The notes under the pieces were generated by a model. That model saw only the letters and a program-made list of their open reading frames with translations, was not told where the DNA came from and did not search any database. Below, in pieces: positions 31,610 to 42,589 of a DNA stretch of 64,000 nucleotides. Location: assembly GCA_029204225.1 (NCBI GenBank), contig CM055111.1, positions 16,973,019-17,037,018 on the forward strand, given 5' to 3'. Position 1 is the first letter of the stretch. Each line of letters starts with the position of its first letter. Both the position numbers and the translations under genes were made by a program. Source of the DNA: Diphasiastrum complanatum (lineage: Eukaryota > Streptophyta > Lycopodiopsida > Lycopodiales > Lycopodiaceae).

Positions 31610-34309
31610 ACGACCATCAACAACTCCTCTCTTATGTAACATGCAAAGCACAAGTTGTTTCTCCCATTTATAGGCATCCTTCAATCCTCCCCTTCAAAAT
31701 GCCATCTTTTCATCCTTCAAGCCCTTCATGACATATGTCCCATTTTGTACATGGCTCTTTAACACAATTAGGTCAAGGGCTGTGATTATAAAGATTACTT
31801 TATCTTTCAAGCTATTGGACAACAGTAAGCAATCAGATTAGACAACAACTAGCAAATAGATTTATCAAACAAAATCGGATTGGCTAATGATTCCTCTTAA
31901 TCATGCACAGTGAATTAATTCTTTATCGCAGAAGCCAAACATAACAGAGAATCAAACAAGTTCATTATTTGAACACATAGCTCATTCAAAATTGAAAGAA
32001 GTTCTGCTTATGGTTATGCTTAACAGCTTCGGCTAATTCCCTGCACACATTACTCAGAATTGTTGCTCCCTGGTGATGCTTGATAATCCACGTTAGAGTG
32101 ACTGAAATTCAGTAAGAAATAGAAAGAATGTGTGACGCAGACAGAGCAGTATCACAAACAGTTACAGATCATTCAAAGTGTATTCGCTCAATTGATAAGA
32201 AGTAATGATGTAAGAGATGGCAGAGGGAAATAACACTCAAGCTTATAGAAACTGGCTCTCTTCTCTCTCTATTGATACTTAGATCTGTACAAATGAGTAA
32301 GCACAATGGCACGAAGTGTTGACCTTATAGGAACGATCACCGGCCTCAATGTCGTTTACCAACATTAAGATGTCGGTTGAGATCTGCTACTGCGTCTCTA
32401 TAGAACGTCGCACAAAACGTCGCGAGTTCTAACCTAAATGTGAATTTACAAAGTGCAAATAGGCCTTTACATGAATTTAGGCACTATAGCACATTTACAT
32501 GTATAAAAAATGAAAAATTTTACAGTATATAACAATAACTTGGATAATGTGGGATCATGAGGCTCCACAAAAAACACTATTATTGTCTTGATAATATCAA
32601 AAAGGAAATGTTTAATGCCATTGATTTTTGATCTTTTGGATAATTCAAAATTTATGAAATCATTTCGACAGGATTCAACATCACATAATCTTGTTGGATA
32701 TTGCACCAACAAAACTACCTAATGTTGTGTGCATTAGGATTTTCTACCTTATGCATGAAAAGGTTCTAATCTCATGTATGAATGAAATTCTACATTAAAG
32801 ACATACAAAAAACTAGATACATGAACATGTTACGCAATAAAAATAATTTCCAAGGCTTTTGATCTTATATTTCAAGGCATGCCTTGACATGTTGCACATC
32901 AATGCAAATTATCAATGAAGTAATCCAATAAAAAAAACATTTAAAAGAATCTAAGAGATGAAAAAGCCATAGGGTAGCACCAGACCCACCAATGTTGAAG
33001 TCTTGACATATGGAAGCTTGAGACCATTATACATACAAGACTTGCACCAAATGTCAAGGCCTAATTTCCTTCTAGCCTCCAAGCTTTCTTTTCTATCTAT
33101 TTTCAGAAATCATGCAAAGCAAACTATTTCTGAGTCTTAGGTCACTCCAATCTTTACAACCAGGGCCAAGCAGTCGAATCAAATGGACAAAGCCTATAAT
33201 CTATATCCTTTACAGCAAGTAACTAATTATTAGGTGACATTTTCTCATAAAATTTATTAGACATCAATTTTTTCATCATGTTTTATCCAATGAATCAAGT
33301 AGAGGAGCTCAAAGGTGAACTTCCTCAATTGGTCATTTTGTTGGCTTTGTAAGTTTTCCAGTGCTTTATTGAAGGCATCAGTAGAAGTTGTATAGGTAGA
33401 TGTGGAGCTAAACTCTTATATCTTTCTCTTTCCCTTATTCCAACATTGCTCTTTGGATCGATTGATTGACTCACGACTATCTGATCCACTTGTCGAGCTC
33501 TCATCTGCCTCTCGTATGGGCTGTTTTGCTTGTCTCATGTAGCATTCGGCTGGGTTTGTGTTCAAGTAAATGCTACTGAACTTTAGTCTTCAAATAAATG
33601 CTGCTTGATCCTTTGTGTTCAAGTAAATGATGTTATGCTGCATCTACAAAACATGCAAAATTTTCAACATACATTCCAAACAAAGAGATAAAATTATTGG
33701 ATACTAAACTTGAATAAACCAAATCACCCAAGACATTCTCAAAAAATTTCTGAATCAAAATGTGAAGTCAATGGTGTGGAAATAGACCCATGTCAAACTC
33801 AATTTGACAATAAACTCTTCTTTTGCTTTGCTTTTGGATTTTGTGTTTCTCACAATGATCACATTATAAATTATCCTTTGTATTCAGTTGATCTAATGTG
33901 GTTCCAACCTTTTATTTTAAGAGAGTCTCAAATTATAAAACCCCTAATTAAGAAAAAGATTGGTGGTACTAATACGAGGAGCAAGAGTGACAATCTTAAG
34001 TGGTACATTTTATCACAATTTTTTTAGTTGTATTTTGCACACATTTTTCAATTCAATCAATTTTAGGTATTAATGTTTTAGTCATCATAATTAGTCATAA
34101 ATAAGTTTAATATGTATAGTTTAGAAACAATTCAACAAATGCTTTTTTTAAAAGAATTCTTATACTGTTCAAATCACTTCAATTTTTCAATTGTTTCTAC
34201 AAAAGTTAAACTTTCAAAGTTTGAAATTCTGAAATAAAAATCAATAATTTGTTCACATTTGAAAGTTTACAGTAGAGCCAAATTTGGAAATTAAAAAATT
34301 AATAGAACT
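31610..34309. other. Long stretch without recognisable genes
   Basis: 2.7 kb, AT-rich from about 31700. No frame on either strand has family motifs. No LTR ends, TIRs or tandem arrays are evident. The frame at 33710-34027 is of random composition. Confidence 0.4.
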
Positions 34310-34496
34310 TTTTTAATTTTTTATTAATTTTTACAAATTTGGCAAACAATTTTCAACTTATTGAAAAGATGAGTGTCTAGGTCATTTCTCATTTTTTTGG
34401 TCATTGTGTTCTAGAATATAAAAGGAACCTAATACGTTCTCGTTTTTAGAGCTAGTTTATATTATGTTTGTGTTCAATCTTTATTCATCAATCATA
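34310..34496 (+). repeat. Duplicated upstream segment of gag remnant (copy 2), with TATA box
   Basis: Matches 560-752, lacking a short piece near the attcaatattttgg stretch. A TATAAAAG box lies at 34417-34424, 80 bp before the gag ATG. Confidence 0.75.
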
Positions 34497-34625
34497 ATGG
34501 AAGGTTCAACCTATGAGATGCGCTTGATTAACAAGTTCAACGGAAATGATTTCCATATGTGAAAAGTCAAGATGAGGATGATCTTGATCAAGAAGGAGCT
34601 ATGGGGATACGTAAACGGTTCGACA
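34497..34625 (+). pseudogene. Copia gag N-terminal remnant (copy 2)
   Basis: The same fragment as at 753, including the shared TGA (34560-34562) in place of a tryptophan codon. After it the frame reads KKELWGYVNGS, better preserved than copy 1. It is cut at about 34625, where a minus-strand TFIIS-type exon piece begins. Confidence 0.75.
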
Positions 34626-34745
34626 CGCAGACGTGCACACTTTTTTGATTTGTTCACGGCCTTTCCTAGCATTGTGGCTTTCAAATCCTCCACGCCCAAA
34701 TCCATGCTCTTCAGTTGCAAAGTCTTGCATGAAAAATTGGACTAT
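34626..34745 (-). pseudogene. TFIIS N-terminal-domain exon fragment
   Basis: The minus strand encodes LQLKSMDLGVEDLKATMLGK, nearly the same as 45460-45550 on the plus strand. It is therefore a third partial copy of the TFIIS-N gene fragment, here joined to copia sequence on one side and gag on the other. About 100 bp survive. Confidence 0.75.
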
Positions 34746-34769
34746 TTGCAAGTGCTTGGGGTAAGATAT

Positions 34770-35763
34770 TATCACAATATAGAAATGGTAGCTCCTCCTC
34801 TTAAAATAAGTAGCAAGAGATATAAAAATCATTATTTTCGCCATCTTTGCCATGGGTGCAAAGGTCTCCTCATAATCAATTCCATGGATTTGAGCAAATC
34901 CCTTGGCACATAAGCTTGCCTTGTACTTGTTGATAGTGCCATCTTGATTATACTTGATTCGAAATACCCACTTGGATCCAATGATGTGCTTGTTGGATAG
35001 AGGATTCACAAGCTCCCAAGTGTTGTTGATGATCAAGGCTTCATACTCTTTCTTCATAGCATCATACCACTCCTTGGTATTGAGTGCCTCTTCAACTTCC
35101 TTTGGCTCTTCATGAGAGATGAAATATGCAAATCAAGCTCCACTTGCTTGCCTTTGTTAGCATAATAAAGTCTCTTAGGTTCGGATCTCTCTCTAGATGT
35201 CCTCCTAGGTGTGTAAACTTGAGGAGACTCCTCCTCAAATCTCGACCCCAACAAGTCTTGATGGTCTTCAATAGGAATGATAGGTGATGGATCTTGAGGT
35301 GGCTTGATCTCGGCCCCTTCAAATGATGGATGTTGATCTTCATGGAATATAACATCTCTACTTTCAGTAACTCGAGAAGTAGAGAGCACAAAGACTCTAT
35401 AAGCCTTTTTGGTGGATGAATATCCAACCATGATCCCTTTGCTAGAGTATGGATCATCCTTCTTCCTTGTTTCCAAGGGAATATGAACAAAGCAAATAGT
35501 GCCAAATACTCTAAGGTGATCAACCTTAGGCTTCTTTTTGAATATGACCTCATATGGTGTCCTTCCTCCAAGATCAAGATGTGGGAGCCTATTGCAAAGA
35601 TAATTTGCATTCTCCCCAAAAGTCCATAGGCAAAGATGCTTCAATCCTTATGGCTTCTGCACATTCACATAAGGATCTATTCTTCCTCTCGGCCAGTCCT
35701 TATTGAGATGGTGAATAAGCACATGAGAACTCCCTCTTTATACCTTCTTGCTCATAATAATCA
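34770..35763 (-). pseudogene. Copia integrase C-part and RT fingers
   Basis: From 35763 down: YYEQEGIKREFSCAYSPS, a stop, then GLAERKNRSLCECAEAIRIEASLP (integrase core end), a frameshift near 35640, NANYLCNRL, GGRTPYEVIF, VFGTICFVHIPLETRKKDDP, an acidic linker with TPRRTSRERSEPKRL, and RT fingers (GSKWVFRIKYNQDGTINKYKASLCAKGFAQ, ETFAPMAKMAKI). It breaks off in RT near 34800. The upstream side abuts the Gypsy-type LTR at 35764. Confidence 0.8.
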
Positions 35764-35939
35764 TGGATTTTCACAAGATGGGCATTAAAATTTCGGCTAC
35801 TAGGTGGGAATCAATAGGAGGAAGTGAACTCTTTTATCTATATGGCTAATATTAAATGTTAATTGCAAAACTCTAATCCCCTACCCTAAAATCGTGAATT
35901 GGACTACTAGTACAGAGGTCGGGGAGACTCTTCGTATAT

Positions 35940-36130
35940 TCTAGACCTTAAACCCTAAATCCTAAGCCATAAACCATAAACTCTAAACCCTGGATCATAA
36001 ACTCTAAACGCTATAACCTAAACCCTAAATTCTAAATCCCAAACCATGAACTCTAAATTTTAAATTCTAAATCCTAAACCCTAAATCCCAAGCCATAAAG
36101 TTTAAATCCTAAATTCTGAACTCTGAATCC
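35940..36130. repeat. Degenerate telomere-type (CCCTAAA) array, copy 2
   Basis: About 190 bp of ccctaaa-like variants, aligned with the array at 29222-29510 but shorter by one block. Repeat number therefore varies between LTR copies. Confidence 0.8.
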
Positions 36131-36593
36131 AAAATTGTTGGAAATAAACAGGATCCTATTCTGTTAGTCTTAATCCACCAAAACTTGATCCTATCTAGAG
36201 TCCACAAAGTTGCTCCAAGGATTATCAAATTTTCAGACATCTTGAGCAATCAAACAGATAACGAACAATAACTATACTGCTAGTGATTTGATTATCTTAA
36301 TTTCAAACTCAAATCAGAACAGATACATTGCTGGTATGCTATCGAATGCACAATGTGCAAAATTAACCATACAGAATTCATTTAAAGATCATCACGCACT
36401 TGAATAATTCAGGATTTATTTATCAATTCACTACAACTTTCATCTACCAGACAAATAAAACAGTGATGATAAAGATCAATGTTGATACAATAGGTAGCAA
36501 CAAAATGCCACAATCAGTGGCTGCAAATAGAATTGAAAAAGTTGAACTGCCTTCGTTGCATTAGCAAAAGATAAAGGAGCATACACAGAACTA

Positions 36594-36618
36594 TCTCTCT
36601 CTCTCTCTCTCTCTCTCT
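36594..36618 (+). repeat. (CT)n microsatellite
   Basis: A CT run of about 25 bp in LTR copy 2, shorter than its partner at 29927. Confidence 0.9.
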
Positions 36619-36845
36619 CCCCTATGATGGTATCTCAAAATGAAGACTCACATGCCTATATGAACATCCCTCACGTAGGAGGGGAAGAATTGAAGGGGCA
36701 CTACTAGAAGCAACTGCTAGAGGCAGTTACAAGGTCGCACCGGTTGGCATCTCCATCGGATTCACACGCACCCTTAGGTACCTTAAATCTAGTGAGGGCC
36801 AACACCTGAAAATAGTCTCCAGAATGGTCCACTGACCAGATCAGG

Positions 36846-38176
36846 TCACATGACATGAGATGGGGTTCGTAGCTTCTTCAATTCGACTTTGAGGTGGGCA
36901 TTTTCGTTCGTCAACTTTGACAGCTCATAAGAGCTATGGCATCACTTAAGCATTCCTCTTCCAAACGTCTAGTAAGTCCCTCCATGGAGACAATTTGTTG
37001 ATTTATGATCTTTGTCAATTGGGTGCCCTGGGTAGCAACAGAGGTGTACACAGCCTGATAGTAGGGAACTTCATTCTCTAACTGGAAGGACTCTGCTTTA
37101 GCAGCTGCTATGTGCCATTTGGTTCCCAATAGTCTATCTTGCAGATCCATATTCTCAGCTTTTAGTAATGACAATTTCGCTTCAATGGCAACAAGATTAC
37201 CTTTCAGCAACTCCACCTCGGTGGTCTCTCTTGTCTTTCCAGTCAGACATTTCAATAGCTGGTCTTCAGCAATGGAGTCCTTTCAATCCATTTGTCTACC
37301 TAGTCAGTATCAACACATTTTGCAGCCAACCATTGCTCTGCTTCTGCTCCCGACACCAGTACAGGCTTCTGTAAACAGAAGCCCTACGGCGTAGTGTCAC
37401 CGGAATGGTAGAGCACGAGGTAAGTATCAGAAGGGATAGCTGGTAAAGAGTGTCCCTTGTCAGAATCAGCTTTGTCTCTATCAGCAGACAGCTGATCTGC
37501 AGGTCGTGCTGGGGTAGAAACGTTGGTCTGTTGAGGTGTCCGCACAAATTCAGGGCCTCACATAGATCCGCTAGTGTCCTATATAACCCAGGAGGGTCTG
37601 TGTCATCAACTGCAGCAGCACACTCGGCTATCTTCTTATCAATAGTGTCAAGTACGAGTACAGCTTGGCAACCAGAAATATTTGGCACTTGGGCAGATAA
37701 ACTAGCAGTAGTAGTTCTGGTATCGGAAGCCAGAACATCTACAGACTTATCAACAAAACCAGCCTCGGTCTCCTAGACATCATCGTCGAGGTTCACAACA
37801 TCATTTGGGATCTTCGTTGGTATGTCCACATCGGGTAGTATGTCCGCTTGGTCAGAAACATGCACATGAGTTCTTACATCCGAATATTCGTCAGCTCCAC
37901 CATCAAGCTTGGAGTTTGGCTCTACAATCTTGTGCTTGGTCTTCGACTTAGAGTGAGAAGGTAGCTTTATTTTGGCCATTGTCTTCATTCTAGACCTGCA
38001 CGGCTAGTCCGGAACCTGCAGGTTAGCAACAGTCCTGTGCGCATCATCTGCATCCACATCCTTAGTCGCTAGGCCTCTTACAACAATGCCTCCAATACCT
38101 AGTACTTGGAAAACGGGTATATATAACCTTAAGGCCAGCAATTTGTTCAACAACAATGCAAATTCAACGCTTTTAC
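36846..38176 (-). pseudogene. Unidentified coiled-coil gene, 3' part (split by copia)
   Basis: This is the minus-strand continuation of 43004-43257. After removal of the copia and one TTTAC, the frame runs across the junction (CFVSSKSK, then SVEFALLLNKLLALRLYIPVF) to a stop after VANLQVPD. It then gives a basic stretch (KIKLPSHSKSKTKHK), an acidic region (DVVNLDDDV), a helical part (IDKKIAECAAAVDDTDPPGL, LADLCEALNLC) and a C-terminal coiled coil (KGNLVAIEAKLSLLKAENM; LTNENAHLKVELKKL). It ends at the stop complement 36846-36848. At least three stops and two frameshifts are present. The family is unknown; it is not a retrotransposon protein I recognise. Confidence 0.6.
38172..38176 (+). repeat. 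Target site duplication (TTTAC), left
   Basis: TTTAC lies before the LTR start at 38177 and again at 43004-43008. Confidence 0.95.
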
Positions 38177-38584
38177 TGTTGGTGTCACATGACATCAACG
38201 GTCACTGCTAACAGTCTTCAGTCACATGGCATGTTAGAAATGGATTCGTCATGTTCCTAGGATGTGTAGGGTTTGCAAAGGTTTTCTTGGCATGCATGAT
38301 GCCACGATAATTAGTAGTGTATACGTAGATATGAGGACAAAGAATATTGTACATGCTAGGTGTAAATACGATAGTCATCACATTGCACATTATATGAAAT
38401 CTTGGCGCGGCACTGGCATGCGGACGTATATGTATATGCTTCGTGAGGCTATGATCACGCTTATTGTAATCAAGTGTTTGCTTCTTGTGTGTGAGTGTGA
38501 TTTTACTTTATGATTGATCAATCGAGTGCTTGTAGATTTTGTATGTCATGCTATCATCTTCCTCGTAGTGTTTTCATTCTAACA
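38177..38584 (+). repeat. 5' LTR
   Basis: TGTTGGTGTCAC to TTCTAACA. Short for a copia LTR of this window (408 bp against about 650-980 bp). Confidence 0.93.
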
Positions 38585-38585
38585 T

Positions 38586-38600
38586 TGGTTATGGGCCCAC
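38586..38600 (+). promoter_or_regulatory. Primer binding site matching initiator tRNA-Met anticodon arm
   Basis: TGGTTATGGGCCCAC begins one base after the LTR. Bases GGTTATGGGCCCAC are complementary to GUGGGCCCAUAACC, the anticodon stem-loop of plant initiator tRNA-Met. No 3'-end type PBS (TGGTATCAGAGC) is present. Drosophila copia is known to prime from a 5' half of the same tRNA at this place; the same mode is inferred here. Confidence 0.85.
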
Positions 38601-38762
38601 GTACGTAAAGGAAGAATCCCAGGATTGCATGCCATCTTAGAGCGAACAGTATCAAAACAGTATCGGTTGCTGATTCAACTTTTTGCTGACACGAGTGAAC
38701 TCGTGCGATCTGTCAATCTACATAAAGTGACAATCTTTTGAAGCTCCTACAAATCGGAGAAT

Positions 38763-39750
38763 ATGGCACTAGAAGCGTCGACGGAGAGCGAGCTGATTGA
38801 TCGGTCAGAGGCCGACAATTATGGTTCTTGGAGTTGGAAAATGAAAATCTTGCTGAAAGACAAGGGCCTATGGGTGTCATGTCAGGCGAGGAGACTCCTG
38901 AACTGGATCAAGAGGGCTGGGTGAAGAACGCACAGCAGGCCGAATTGATCGCTACGAAAGGGTCGAAGGCACACATGATGTTGTGCCTGAGCTTAGGAGA
39001 AACTGCGATCTCATTAGTAAGAGACCAGGAGACAGTGAAGGGGGTATGGGATGCGCTTCATGGCAGCTTTCAGGCTAAAGGTTTCTCAAGTACCCTGATG
39101 TTGCAGAGGCAGCTGACGAACACCAAGATGAGTGGGGGTGATTCGATGAGGGACCATGTGGAGAAGATCAAGGACATTGGAAGACAGTTAATGGCGGCCG
39201 GTGCAGTGGTTGACAAACAACAGCTTATATACAATTTGATCACCAGTCTCCCATCCAGCTATGATCTGCTCGTCATGATGCTTGATGGGTTTGAGGATAA
39301 CTGGACATGGAGTTTATCACTTGGAGGCTCATTTAGGAAGAAAGCAGGTGGAAGGTCAATCCAGTGCAGGATGAAATGGCACTATTGAGTGGCTTCAAGA
39401 AGATGGGGATCAAGAATCAAAGACCCATCACGGAAGGTGGGCAATCGGGTCAACAAGAGAAGGACTTCAAGAAGAAAGGATGGCCAGGGAAATCTGACAA
39501 TAAGTGTTACTATTGTGATCGGCCAGGGCACTTCGCTCACGAATGCAATAAAAAGAAAGCTGACATGCAGAGGAGGAGTTCAGATCAAGGCAACCTAGTT
39601 GATGAGGTGCAAGAGACCACAAATGCATTCGCTATGATGGCTAAGGAGAATTGGAACTCTCTGGAATTGTCAAACACACAGTCATGCGATGCATCATCTG
39701 ATTATACCGAGATTGTATGTAAAGTTGAAAGCCAAGAGACAGATCATTGA
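38763..39750 (+). pseudogene. Gag of the half-tRNA copia
   Basis: The start ATG at 38763 gives MALEAST and NYGSWSWKMKILLKDKGLW. A frameshift near 38870 moves to the frame open from 38828 (WVKNAQQAELIATKG, LTNTKMSGGDSM). A stop/shift near 39390 leads to a segment with the CCHC knuckle (C-Y-Y-C-x4-H-x4-C, about 39508-39549). Gag is thus complete in content but broken twice. Confidence 0.85.
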
Positions 39751-40450
39751 AGTGGACCTATACTGGTATTTTGATTCCGCAACTACGTCCCATATGATGA
39801 ACATTCGTGATGCCTTCATCACCTATCAGATGCTCAGCGGTAAAGAGATCATGATGGGGGACAAAGGCGTGATTGATGCGGTAGGGAGAGGCTCTGTTCG
39901 CATATGGCTTGGGCAAGAGAGGAGCATGAACATGTGTGACGTGCTGCATGTTCCTAATTTGGCCAAGAACCTGATGTTAGTAGCTAGACTTACAGATGCT
40001 GGATATCATGTGTTGTTTGAAAAAGAAGGGTCCAACATTTAGACGGATGACGGGCAAATCAGCATTAGATTCAGGACAGGAGGAGTTGACGAAATATCCA
40101 TGGCGTGTCTAACGGTTGACTCCAACAAAATCAACAATCTTTGGCATAGGCGGATGGGGCATCTAGGATGCAAGAGCCTTCAGACCTTGGCAAACGACGA
40201 CATGCTGAGCGGGTTTGATTTCGATGTCAAGGAGGGCATAGACAAATGTGATGTGTGCATTTTTGGAAAGCAGCATAGAGAACGTTTTCCAGAGATACAT
40301 CCAACAAGATCCACTGAAGGGCTTGAGCTGATTCACACGGACATCTGTGGACCAATGGAGGTGTCATCTATAGGTGGATCTATGTACTTCATTACATACA
40401 CAGACAACTATAGGAGGAGGACACAAATTTGGACCTTGAAGTAGAAATCT
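39700..40450 (+). pseudogene. Protease and pre-integrase of the half-tRNA copia
   Basis: The protease motif reads WYFDSATTSHMMN (about 39760); the usual D-S-G is D-S-A, a change in the catalytic triad. NVCD-like and VPNLAKNLMLVARL blocks follow. After a stop at 40040 come LWHRRMGHLGCKSL, C-x2-C (CDVCIFGKQ) and the integrase start LIHTDICGPMEV, ending at a stop at 40442. Confidence 0.8.
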
Positions 40451-41300
40451 CAGGCGCTTGAAAGTTTCAAGGCATTCAAGAGCATAGTTGAGAGTGAAAC
40501 CAACAAGAAAGTCAAGAAGCTCATAAGTGACAATGGAGGAGAATTCAAGAACAAAGAATTCGATGAATTCTGCCTAAAGAATGGTATCTTGAGAGAATTC
40601 ACTGTACCATACACTCCCAAACAAAATGGCTTGGCGGAAAGAAAAAACAGAACATTGATGGAAATGACACGTTGCATGTTGCAGGAGAATGATCTACCTA
40701 AGTACGTATGGGCAGAGGCTGTGGCAACTGCATGTCACATAATCAACAGATCTCCAACGAAGGCCCTGGCAGGAAAAATCCCCTCACGAGATGTGGTATG
40801 GACATAAGCCAAAGGTAGATCACTTCAGGGTGTTTGGTTGCACTGCATACGTACACATTCCGAAAGAAAAACAGAAGAAACTTGATCCTAAGTCCAACAA
40901 ATGCTTGTTTGTAGGATATCTGGAGGGGACTAAAGGATATAAGCTCTTTGATCCTATTACAAGAAAGTTCATTAATGCCAGGGATGTTGTGTTTGATGAA
41001 GATCCCACAATGGTCGTAAAAAAGGTCTCCAATTCTGATGCGGATTGTGGACTCAAGGGGGCATGACGTTTCATACAGAAGTCATTAGCATTTCGAGCTC
41101 CAATACATCCCAACACAATGTATCTTCGGATGATCATAACCATGATGAGAGCATTGATGGTCAGGTGTCCGCGAGGGAGAAATTCTTTGATGCGGAAGAA
41201 AACGAAGAATCTGATATAGTGAGTCAACCAAGACTCAAGATCAAGTTCAATAGGGAGAGATCAGAGGCAATTGCAGAGCCGAGACCAAACAGGTGAAAGA
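40446..41300 (+). pseudogene. Integrase core and C-terminal region of the half-tRNA copia
   Basis: LISDNGGEFKNKEFDEFC, then YTPKQNGLAERKNRTLMEMTR, VWAEAVATACHIINRSPT, a frameshift near 40790, HKPKVDHFRVFGCTAYVHIP, LFVGYLEGTKGYKLFDP and ARDVVFDE. Asp and Glu of the DDE triad are visible in part. Stops and shifts prevent expression as one protein. Confidence 0.85.
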
Positions 41301-42574
41301 GAGCCCCACAAATATTCGATGAGATGATATTCATGAGTCAAGAACCTGATGAAGAGCCAAGATCTTACCGGGAAGCTTGAGAGAGGGGAGATTGGAATGA
41401 GTGGCTGCATGCGATGACATAGGAAATGGAGTCGATCAAGAAGAACAATGCATGGAGTATGGTACACGTACCAGAAGGTAGGAGGGCCATTGGTTGTAGA
41501 TGGATTTTTTGTGAGCGAAATTTCAAGAAATGCAACTCAGATCAGAGCATATTCATCAGAAGGTCTCATTCGGAAATCACTGTCATAGCACTGTATGTGG
41601 ATAACATAATTCTGATTGGTAACGACGTTTCAAGGCTGGAGTCTTGTAAGGCAGAATTGAAGACTGAGTCTGAGATCAAATATATGGGGCAACTGCATTA
41701 TTGCCTAGGAATTCAAGTTGAAAGAAATAGGATCAGAAAGTCTATCCACCTATGGCAGGAAAGGTACATCATTTATATGCTCAAAAGATTTGGGATGGAA
41801 AATTGTATTCCTGTTGAAACTCCACAAGAACAAGGTATAAGATTGAGCAAGGAGATGTCACCTCAGACTCAGTTTGACAGAGCAGAAATGAAGCGATGTC
41901 CATATAGGAGCCTAGTGGGATCACTGATGTATGCCATGGTATGCACTAGGCCAGATATAGCCACGACAATTGGATCACTCAGCAGGTATCTGGAAAACCC
42001 AGGCATCGATCATTCGCAAGCAGCGAAAAGAGTTCTGAAGTACTTAAAGGGAAGCATTCAGTTTGGGTTGGAATACAGATTTCCTTTTGAGAACGTTGAG
42101 GGGTTCGTTGACTCTGACTGGGCAAGTGACGCAGATGACAAGAAATCTACTTGTGGGTTCGTCCTTATGATGGGCGGAAGAGCTGTAAGTTGGGCAAGCA
42201 GCAAATAGAAATCTATGGCTCTCTCCTCAATGGAAGCAGAATTAACGGGGATATGTCACGGTGCTAGAGAGTATGTTTGGATCAATAGTCTATGCCACGA
42301 GATAGGCATCTCGACAAAAGGGATGAAGATCTTCAATGACAACCAGGGCAACATCTTCATATTCAGGAATGGAGGCCTACATAAGTGGAGCAAACACATT
42401 GATATCCAGCACCACTTTGTCAAAGATTTGGTACAAAGTCAGAAGATGGTGCTGGAGTTCTGTCCCACCAAAACGATGACTGCCGACATAATGACCAAGC
42501 CTCTATCGAAGGCTAGATTTGTATGCTTAAAAAATGCCATGGGGAATGAAGAGCAGCATCAGAGAAGACGATAG
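41300..42574 (+). pseudogene. RT (core deleted) and RNase H of the half-tRNA copia
   Basis: RT starts with KKNNAWSMVHVPEGRRAIGCRWIF and jumps to NFKKCNSDQSIFIRRS, so the part with the KARLVAKG, QLDVKTAFL and YGLKQAPR motifs is missing, an internal deletion of roughly 130 residues by comparison with other copies. The YVDD box reads YVDN, losing a metal-binding Asp. RNase H follows (DSDWASDADDKKSTCGF, a stop, SSMEAELTGICHGA, KWSKHIDIQHHFV, TADIMTKPLSKARF) and looks nearly whole. Confidence 0.88.
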
Positions 42575-42580
42575 CATTGA

Positions 42581-42589
42581 GATGGAGAT
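42581..42589 (+). promoter_or_regulatory. Polypurine tract
   Basis: Gatggagat directly before the 3' LTR: a short, weak PPT. Confidence 0.6.

Larger units (their letters stand above)
35764..36755 (-). repeat. Gypsy-type LTR with telomere-like repeats (copy 2)
   Basis: 992 bp, co-linear with 29054-30099. No matching target duplication is visible (aatca on the left, tcgga on the right), so either the ends are misjudged or it is part of a larger rearranged element. It lies between a copia integrase remnant and the coiled-coil gene remnant. Confidence 0.65.
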
